This document shows positions 59,100-64,000 of a stretch of DNA of 64,000 nucleotides, in pieces; within the stretch, counting starts at the first letter, position 1, and each line of letters opens with the position of its first letter. Source of the stretch: Flavonifractor sp. AGMB03687 (GTDB lineage Bacteria > Bacillota > Clostridia > Oscillospirales > Oscillospiraceae); the NCBI RefSeq assembly GCF_017811815.1, contig NZ_JADKZI010000006.1:104135-168134 (forward strand), read 5' to 3'. Below the pieces are notes generated by a model that saw only the letters and a program-made list of their open reading frames with translations, was not told where the DNA came from and searched no databases. The position numbers and the translations under genes were made by a program.

Positions 59100-60449
59100 C
59101 TACCGCTTTCCGTCCAGCCATTCAGTGAACAGCTTGTACATACGGGGTGACGGCAAGAACAGAGTTATAGGCTCTCCCTTGCGGATCGCAGAGCGCCATA
59201 CCCACTGAATAAGTCCAGCAAGTGCAAAGGTATCCCGGCTAAGAGATGCCCCCTGCTTACCAAAATATTTGGAAACCTCCGGGTTTGGATTAAGGTTGAG
59301 CATATATGCCAGCACGTGTCTGTCACTGTAACTGTTGGTAGCGCGAGCATTTGACGCAACCCAGCAGCGCAGGCCATTATTATCTGCATACTCATCCTGC
59401 TGCACTTGACTGCGACCACGTTTCTCCTCATCAGTAAGCTCTCGAATCAGCTTGTATCCACCGGGGGCAATACTGTTACGGCTGTCCTTGGGGCAACTCC
59501 ACATGATGTCGTATGGCTTGGCTTGTACCGCTATAAAGAACCGTCGCAGAGCACGGCGCAGCTCGGACGCCTCTTGGGACTTGGGGTGATCCTTAACACA
59601 GTTTTTGTACCAGGTAGCAGACAGGCTTCCGAAATCCGCTATTTTTTTGTCTTGGTACAGGGTAATAAGCCGCCTCCATTCCTTCCGCTGGTTTAGATCC
59701 ACCATGTAGGGAGCGAGTTCAAAACCTTTCTCGTAAGTACCACAAACACTTGATTTTGTGTAATTCAACCCGTGCAGTTGCAGGTATGGACACAAAAAAC
59801 TCCCTTCCAGTTGATAGGTCAGAATGGTGATCGACTCCATAGCGCTGAATACTTCTGGTGAAAACTCCCAGATAAAGAACCGCCCATCAATCAGCAGCAA
59901 GTTCCCATTTTCGGCGTGGCGCTGAACTTCACAGAAAGAGTGCCGCTCTTCACCGTCAATGGGCTGAGGCCCACCAGTCCAGCGGACACGACAATCCTCA
60001 TCCACTGCTATGATGTTATTATCAAGCATCAGTTTGACGTTTTTCTTGTTGACCCGGTAGTTTGCGGAGTCAATAATGTCGTTAAGTGGGAGAAGCACGT
60101 CAACAGCCTCATCAAGGATCAAGTGATAGGAATTGTCTTGCAAGATGGCGATAGTGTCCGGTGTTGCATTGGTAAAAGTCGTGTGTGTCGTGACAATGTT
60201 TCGCCCCTCAGCAAGTAAATCATTGAAGTCCTCCAACTTAGTCTTAGAACCTGCCACACCACCCAGCAAATCCGTACGTTGGTAGTGCTGTGGATCGTAA
60301 AACGCCGCTGTCGTGCTCTGTTTGATACGCTCAACCTCACTGAGAAATGGCGTAACGAAAATAAACGCCTCCTGCGGATGGGCGTTCATGTAGGATATCG
60401 CCCATTCTGTCTTTCCTGCGCCACAAGGGGCGTCAACTACGTTAATCAT
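59100..60449 (-). CDS. DEAD-like superfamily 2 helicase/ATPase (phage origin-binding type)
   Basis: 449 residues. Walker A APCGAGKTEWAISYM at residues 7-15, motif Ia (FVTPFLSEVERIKQS), motif TTHTTF and Walker B LILDEAVDVLLPL (~113) are clear; the C-terminal RecA-like half is less conserved, with a possible motif VI near W-V-W-R-S-A. Proteins of this kind are found in phages and plasmids as replication helicases. It is the most likely replication gene of the element. Confidence 0.8.
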   Translation of the reverse strand: MINVVDAPCGAGKTEWAISYMNAHPQEAFIFVTPFLSEVERIKQSTTAAFYDPQHYQRTDLLGGVAGSKTKLEDFNDLLAEGRNIVTTHTTFTNATPDTIAILQDNSYHLILDEAVDVLLPLNDIIDSANYRVNKKNVKLMLDNNIIAVDEDCRVRWTGGPQPIDGEERHSFCEVQRHAENGNLLLIDGRFFIWEFSPEVFSAMESITILTYQLEGSFLCPYLQLHGLNYTKSSVCGTYEKGFELAPYMVDLNQRKEWRRLITLYQDKKIADFGSLSATWYKNCVKDHPKSQEASELRRALRRFFIAVQAKPYDIMWSCPKDSRNSIAPGGYKLIRELTDEEKRGRSQVQQDEYADNNGLRCWVASNARATNSYSDRHVLAYMLNLNPNPEVSKYFGKQGASLSRDTFALAGLIQWVWRSAIRKGEPITLFLPSPRMYKLFTEWLDGKR

Positions 60450-60462
60450 CCATATCCGCCTC

Positions 60463-60816
60463 CTAATCTAACCAAATATTGTCGATCTGGAACGAGATAC
60501 GGATGTGATCCCCTGTAGCGGCGAGCACAACTCCGTCAGCCTTGTTCATAATAGCTGTCAGCGCCGCCGTCTCCTCTTTATCCAGAGTTGCGGCAAATCT
60601 CAATTCGAGCCAGAGCATGGCGTGCTTCTCTTTTGCGTTTGGAGCAAAGCCATCCATCAATCGCACCTCGTCGCAAGACTGCATAAACTCCACCAACTCA
60701 GCTTTAATCTCGTTGTAAAGTAGGATTTTGGCAATGTTGGCCTGCCTGCCGTGGAAATTCTCGTTGCGATCGTGCATTTCTGCAATCTCCTCCGGTGTAT
60801 AGTTATCTCGTCTCAT
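60463..60816 (-). CDS. Hypothetical protein
   Basis: 117 residues, acidic and helical (YTPEEIAEMHDRNENFHGRQ, KHAMLWLELRFAATLDKEET). No domain recognised. It precedes the helicase gene by 13 bp on the same strand and may be its partner. Confidence 0.6.
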   Translation of the reverse strand: MRRDNYTPEEIAEMHDRNENFHGRQANIAKILLYNEIKAELVEFMQSCDEVRLMDGFAPNAKEKHAMLWLELRFAATLDKEETAALTAIMNKADGVVLAATGDHIRISFQIDNIWLD

Positions 60817-60952
60817 ATGCTACCTCCCGGCTTATAGTGCGGTCATCCCGTCTATCCGCATATCAAAGCAAAAAGCCTATATGCTAACCTGAGAGAAAAA
60901 TCTTGCTAACCCATTTCTGCTGTATGCGTCCCCATCGTGACGCCCCATATAA

Positions 60953-61165
60953 TCACGCTTTTGCCTGAGCACCGACCTCCGATTGCTCATTAAGGCGCTG
61001 GATCATGAGCGGGACATTGATCAGGTATTTCGTAGCCCCAGCGCGAATATGCGGAATACTGTTATCCCAGCAACCACGCCGGAGGAAATACTGCGACAAA
61101 CCCGTTGTACGCGAGGCTTCTGCGATAGTTTGGAATTGGCGTGAAGGATCATATGGTTTACCCAT
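60953..61165 (-). CDS. Excisionase-like DNA-binding protein
   Basis: 70 residues with a winged-helix/MerR-like pattern: FQTIAEASRTTGLSQYFLRR followed by GCWDNSIPHIRAGATKYLIN and a short C-terminal tail, typical of excisionases and similar helpers. AAAGGAGAG precedes ATG 61165. Divergent from the repressor-integrase pair. Likely directs excision. Confidence 0.82.
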   Translation of the reverse strand: MGKPYDPSRQFQTIAEASRTTGLSQYFLRRGCWDNSIPHIRAGATKYLINVPLMIQRLNEQSEVGAQAKA

Positions 61166-61319
61166 AAAATTTCTCTCCTTTTTTCTAATAACATATTGAT
61201 TCTTCATTTATTTTGTTGTATACTTATTTTAGCAAATAACTGAAGCAATGTCAACGCATGAAGCAATATATCTTCTTTAGTTATCATATGAAGAATGAAT
61301 GTGCAAGGAGTGCTAACCA

Positions 61320-62024
61320 ATGGAGCAACGTAGATTTCCTATATTTGCTGAACGATTTTCCAAATTGCGCGGAGACAAAACACAAGAAGAATTTGCAAAG
61401 TTTCTTGGTATATCAAGACCGACAGTCGGTTTTTATGAAAACGGAACACGCCTACCAGATGCTTTAGTCCTTTGTCAGATTGCAGAAAAGTGTAATGTTT
61501 CCACAGACTGGATTTTAGGTCTGTCAAACTATAAAAATTCTGGTACGTCTAATCTTTCAGTGGAGGATATAGGACTATCGGAGAAGGCCACAACCACACT
61601 TGCTGAGTTATCTCAGGGGGGCCGTGCAGTTGATGCAAAAAAGATTGCCGCACTCAACCTATTGCTTGAAGATGACAGTATGGATGAGTGGGGCAACCAC
61701 CTTTTGCATTGTATCTCCGAGTATCTCTTTGCAGAGCCTATTCCAAAGCAACCGCTACAGTTTACATCCGAAGGTGTCAAGGTTCTTGAAGAAGCAATAG
61801 ACTTCTTGGATTCCAAGCAAGATATACCTAATTTTGAATATGTGGACGTGCTTTACGACAAATTGTTGATTGATCGAGTTACCCGCGCAACAGAAGGTGC
61901 GAGATATCAACTCCGCAATCCGCAAACTATACCCGAGGTATACGCGCCGCTCGTATTGGATGAGGGCAAGCGCAGGCTTCTAAAGGAGGCAAAGAAAAAT
62001 GGCAAGCTACAAGATAACGACTGA
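61320..62024 (+). CDS. XRE-family repressor
   Basis: 234 residues. N-terminal HTH (FAERFSKLRGDKTQEEFAKF, LGISRPTVGFYENGTRLPDA) as in Cro/cI repressors, and a C-terminal helical domain of ~140 residues without a LexA-type peptidase signature. AAGGAG lies 9 bases before ATG 61320. The gene overlaps the integrase by 26 bases. It should control the divergent excisionase operon. Confidence 0.9.
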   Translation: MEQRRFPIFAERFSKLRGDKTQEEFAKFLGISRPTVGFYENGTRLPDALVLCQIAEKCNVSTDWILGLSNYKNSGTSNLSVEDIGLSEKATTTLAELSQGGRAVDAKKIAALNLLLEDDSMDEWGNHLLHCISEYLFAEPIPKQPLQFTSEGVKVLEEAIDFLDSKQDIPNFEYVDVLYDKLLIDRVTRATEGARYQLRNPQTIPEVYAPLVLDEGKRRLLKEAKKNGKLQDND

Positions 62025-63192
62025 CACCCATGGCAATACTGTTTACAAAGTCCAGGTATCCAATGGCCGAGGCCGCAAGATTACACGAAGCTGGAGGCCA
62101 GAGCCAGGATGGAGCGCCAAAACGATTAAACGCGAACTCGATAAATTTGCGGCCAATCTGGAAAATGAACTGGCTGAAGGAACCCTTAAAACTCGGCAGG
62201 AGGATCTGGAGGAAAGACGCCTGGCTGCTCTGGAAGCGGCAAAGATAAAAACACTGAGACAGTATGCGGATGGTGTCTTCATGCCGGCAAAAGAAGCCAC
62301 ATTCTCCGAAAACTCGCGTTCAAACTATCGTCAATGCCTCGATAAACACATCCTCCCTGCACTGGGCGACTTCCCCATGAGGGATATAACTCCATCCATG
62401 CTCACAAAGCTGCTGCTTGACTTCCAAAAGAGCGGAAAAGCTCACTCCTCGGCAGTCAAGCTATACAATATCCTTAACGGAGTCTTCAAAATGGCATTTC
62501 TTGATGACTCAATTCAGGAAAATCCCATGCTACGGGTTACTCGTCCCAAGCCCAGAAAGAATGAACACGTCAAAGAAGAGAGCGAGAAGGCCTATACTGT
62601 CCAGCAACTCCGCCACATTCTCAAATGCCTGGATAATGAGCCTCTAAAATGGCAAGCCTATATCAATCTTGTTGCCGATACCGGAATGAGACGTGGTGAG
62701 GCTTGTGGCCTACAATGGACAGACGTAGACTTCAAGAAGGGCTGTATTACTATTCGGCGTAATCTTCAATATACGTCCGCTGCAGGTATCTACGAGGATA
62801 CCCCCAAAAACAGAAAATCCCGGCCTATTGATATCGGCCCGGATGTGGTCAAGCTCCTGCGCCAGCTCCAGACTGAGCAGTCAAGCAAGTGTATTAGCAA
62901 ATGGATCTTTACTCAGGATGGTTCTGCTGATCCGATGCACCCTCAAAGTCCTACCCGTTATTTTAAGAAATTCGGCCAGCGATACGGCGTAGAGGATTTC
63001 CACCCACACAAGCTCCGGCACACATCGGCCTCCCTTGCTCTTACCAACGGGGCAGATGTCGTATCGGTTAGTGAACGCCTTGGGCATAGTGATACCGCTG
63101 TTACTCTGAGAATGTATGCCCACGCTAATGAAGAATCCATCCGACGCGCCGGACAGGTCGTCCGAGACGCCCTCAAAGCAGAGGGTGAATAA
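61999..63192 (+). CDS. Tyrosine recombinase (integrase)
   Basis: 397 residues: an N-terminal arm-binding domain (YKITTDTHGNTVYKVQVSNG), SAM-like core-binding domain (~80-175) and catalytic domain with Arg in DTGMRRGEACGLQW (~230), H-K-L-R-H (~337-341), the G-H-S-D-T motif and the nucleophilic Tyr in LRMYAH (~373). It is located 170 bp from attR in tRNA-Thr, as usual. It looks functional. Confidence 0.96.
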   Translation: MASYKITTDTHGNTVYKVQVSNGRGRKITRSWRPEPGWSAKTIKRELDKFAANLENELAEGTLKTRQEDLEERRLAALEAAKIKTLRQYADGVFMPAKEATFSENSRSNYRQCLDKHILPALGDFPMRDITPSMLTKLLLDFQKSGKAHSSAVKLYNILNGVFKMAFLDDSIQENPMLRVTRPKPRKNEHVKEESEKAYTVQQLRHILKCLDNEPLKWQAYINLVADTGMRRGEACGLQWTDVDFKKGCITIRRNLQYTSAAGIYEDTPKNRKSRPIDIGPDVVKLLRQLQTEQSSKCISKWIFTQDGSADPMHPQSPTRYFKKFGQRYGVEDFHPHKLRHTSASLALTNGADVVSVSERLGHSDTAVTLRMYAHANEESIRRAGQVVRDALKAEGE

Positions 63193-63198
63193 AGAAAA

Positions 63199-63235
63199 AC
63201 CGGGCAGGGAAACACTCCCTACCCGGTCATTTTTT
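63199..63235 (+). terminator. Terminator of the integrase gene
   Basis: ACCGGGcAGGGA and TCCCTaCCCGGT form the stem, followed by six T. Confidence 0.92.
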
Positions 63236-63242
63236 AAGCCAT

Positions 63243-63263
63243 GTTGCGACTTTTGTTGCGACT
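63243..63263 (+). repeat. Arm-type integrase repeat, right
   Basis: Two units TTGCGACTTT and TTGCGACT in direct order, nearly identical to 49834-49854. Between integrase gene and attR. Confidence 0.6.
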
Positions 63264-63325
63264 AACAGCAATACAATATTTTGCTGATTTTTCAAAAAAG
63301 AGAAAATTGTTATAAAAACTAAAGC

Positions 63326-63360
63326 AAAAAGCACCCAAACCGTTAAGTTTGAGTGCTTTT
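63326..63360 (-). terminator. Present terminator of tRNA-Thr, brought by the element
   Basis: AAAAAGCACcCAAAC pairs with GTTTGaGTGCTTTT. It differs entirely from the terminator at 49612-49647 that stands behind the displaced tRNA half. Confidence 0.85.
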
Positions 63361-63363
63361 CAT

Positions 63364-63439
63364 TGGAGCTGCTGGGCGGATTCGAACCGCCGACCTCATC
63401 CTTACCAAGGATGTGCTCTACCTACTGAGCTACAGCAGC
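63364..63439 (-). tRNA. tRNA-Thr (GGT)
   Basis: Complete cloverleaf with CCA: acceptor GCTGCTG/CAGCAGC, anticodon loop TTGGTAA (GGT), T-stem GGCGG/CCGCC. It carries the attR core at 63392-63408, so its 3' part comes from the element. Confidence 0.96.
63392..63408 (-). other. attR core
   Basis: 17 bases identical to 49675-49691, covering the 3' side of the anticodon stem-loop and the variable loop of tRNA-Thr. Confidence 0.88.
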
Positions 63440-63443
63440 ATAA

Positions 63444-63520
<77 letters not shown>

Positions 63521-63559
63521 ATATATGCATCTATTGGAACAGCAAGTGCTGATATTATC

Positions 63560-63635
63560 TGGCAGGGGCAGAAGGATTCGAACCCTCGGCACTCGGTTTT
63601 GGAGACCGATGCTCTACCAGCTGAGCTATACCCCT
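63560..63635 (-). tRNA. tRNA-Trp (CCA)
   Basis: Acceptor AGGGGTA/TGCCCCT, anticodon loop CTCCAAA (CCA), encoded 3' CCA. Confidence 0.95.
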
Positions 63636-63638
63636 AAA

Positions 63639-63715
63639 TGGTGGGCCTTCACGGGCTCGAACCGTGGACCGGCCGGTTATGAGCCGGCTGCTCTAACCAA
63701 CTGAGCTAAAGGCCC
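63639..63715 (-). tRNA. tRNA-Met (CAT), elongator type
   Basis: Acceptor GGGCCTT/AAGGCCC with a normal first base pair, so not the initiator; anticodon loop CTCATAA. The lysidine-modified tRNA-Ile2 has the same anticodon and cannot be fully excluded. Confidence 0.9.
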
Positions 63716-63730
63716 ATACCGATCCAACAT

Positions 63731-63771
63731 TTTTTAAAAAGAGGCTCGCCGTCAGCTTGTGGCGGCGAGCC
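63731..63771 (-). terminator. Terminator between tRNA-Asn and tRNA-Met
   Basis: GGCTCGCCGCC and GGCGAGCC form the stem, followed on the minus strand by TCTTTTTAAAAAA. It would end the 5S-tRNA-Asn transcript. Confidence 0.8.
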
Positions 63772-63776
63772 ACATT

Positions 63777-63852
63777 TGGCTCCCCCTGTTGGACTCGAAC
63801 CAACGACCCTGCGGTTAACAGCCGCATGCTCTACCGACTGAGCTAAGGAGGA
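63777..63852 (-). tRNA. tRNA-Asn (GTT)
   Basis: Acceptor TCCTCCT/AGGGGGA (one wobble pair), anticodon loop CTGTTAA (GTT), encoded CCA. Confidence 0.95.
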
Positions 63853-63856
63853 ATAT

Positions 63857-63889
63857 AAAAGGGTCCGGTCTGGTCAGACCAGACCCTTC
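63857..63889 (-). terminator. Hairpin after the 5S rRNA
   Basis: AGGGTCTGGT and its partner ACCAGACCGGACCCT (one bulge) followed by TTTTAT on the minus strand. Confidence 0.8.
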
Positions 63890-63892
63890 TTT

Positions 63893-64000
<108 letters not shown>

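Larger units (their letters stand above)
49675..63408. mobile_element. Phage-derived integrative element in tRNA-Thr
   Basis: A 13.7-kb element bounded by 17-bp direct repeats (GACCTCATCCTTACCAA at 49675-49691 and 63392-63408), with a tyrosine integrase next to its right end, an excisionase-like gene and repressors. It is lower in GC than the host. It contains one clear phage structural gene (a truncated tape-measure gene), replication-like genes, a toxin-antitoxin pair and no capsid, terminase or lysis genes, so it is a defective prophage or composite. From 49691 to 49964 there is no gene I would support; that stretch holds arm-type repeats and an inverted repeat. Confidence 0.85.

Noticed and set aside
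63639..63715. Initiator tRNA-fMet
   Set aside because: The first acceptor pair is a normal G-C, and initiator features are missing.

Overview
The window looks like a chromosomal segment of an anaerobic, gut-type Oscillospiraceae (Flavonifractor/Lawsonibacter/Intestinimonas-like; inferred from gene families, clear Shine-Dalgarno sites, moderately high GC, pyruvate formate-lyase, Tn1549-like conjugation genes and an acetyl-CoA/acetoacetyl-CoA economy, not from a marker gene). It runs from a decayed conjugative element, through a catabolic region, a serine/formate module, a large cyclic-di-GMP island and cell-envelope genes, to a small integrated phage-derived element and a tRNA/5S cluster.

1-8.4 kb: remains of a Tn1549-type ICE (TrbL-like, PrgI, VirB4, YodL-domain protein, TTRAP, TnpV). 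It is broken at both ends. On the left, another element with a recombinase gene interrupts the maff2 gene. On the right, the giant ICE protein is fused in frame to the last ~135 residues of a diketone-hydrolase-like crotonase.

8.4-24 kb: catabolic region. It has a PAS/sigma-54 activator, two OFA-type transporters, a LysR regulator and a phosphotriesterase-family hydrolase. A minus-strand cluster (15.8-23.9 kb) encodes an SDR reductase, cupin, BKACE (DUF849), 6-oxocamphor-hydrolase-like crotonase, thiolase, CoA-transferase A/B, transporter and 3-hydroxyacyl-CoA-dehydrogenase-like enzyme. This set matches step for step the anaerobic phloroglucinol pathway: reduction of the ring, hydrolytic opening of the cyclic 1,3-diketone, oxidation to triacetate, BKACE cleavage, then CoA transfer and thiolysis. 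A textbook -24/-12 promoter precedes the first gene, and a ~50-bp box with an identical embedded promoter occurs both in front of the hydrolase gene and, oddly, behind the LysR gene. A low-GC insert (13.7-15.8 kb) with hairpins and a lipoprotein separates the two halves.

24-33 kb: an ECF sigma/anti-sigma pair; a LysR-serine symporter-serine dehydratase unit facing pflB/pflA, so that serine can go to pyruvate, then acetyl-CoA plus formate.

33-45 kb: c-di-GMP island. GGDEF protein, hybrid histidine kinase, HD-GYP response regulator and HPt protein, then a c-di-GMP-I riboswitch with terminator, a broken VTC-CotH pair, a TIM-barrel glycosidase-like protein, a PgaC/cellulose-synthase-like glycosyltransferase, a coiled-coil protein and an EAL protein. 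I infer c-di-GMP-controlled exopolysaccharide production.

45-49.6 kb: two S-layer-homology proteins and a second ECF/anti-sigma pair. 49.65-63.41 kb: an element integrated in tRNA-Thr, with tyrosine integrase, repressors, a toxin-antitoxin pair and a truncated tail tape-measure gene; it appears to be a composite or deleted prophage. 63.36-64 kb: tRNA-Thr, -Asp, -Trp, -Met, -Asn and the 3' part of a 5S rRNA, all on the minus strand.
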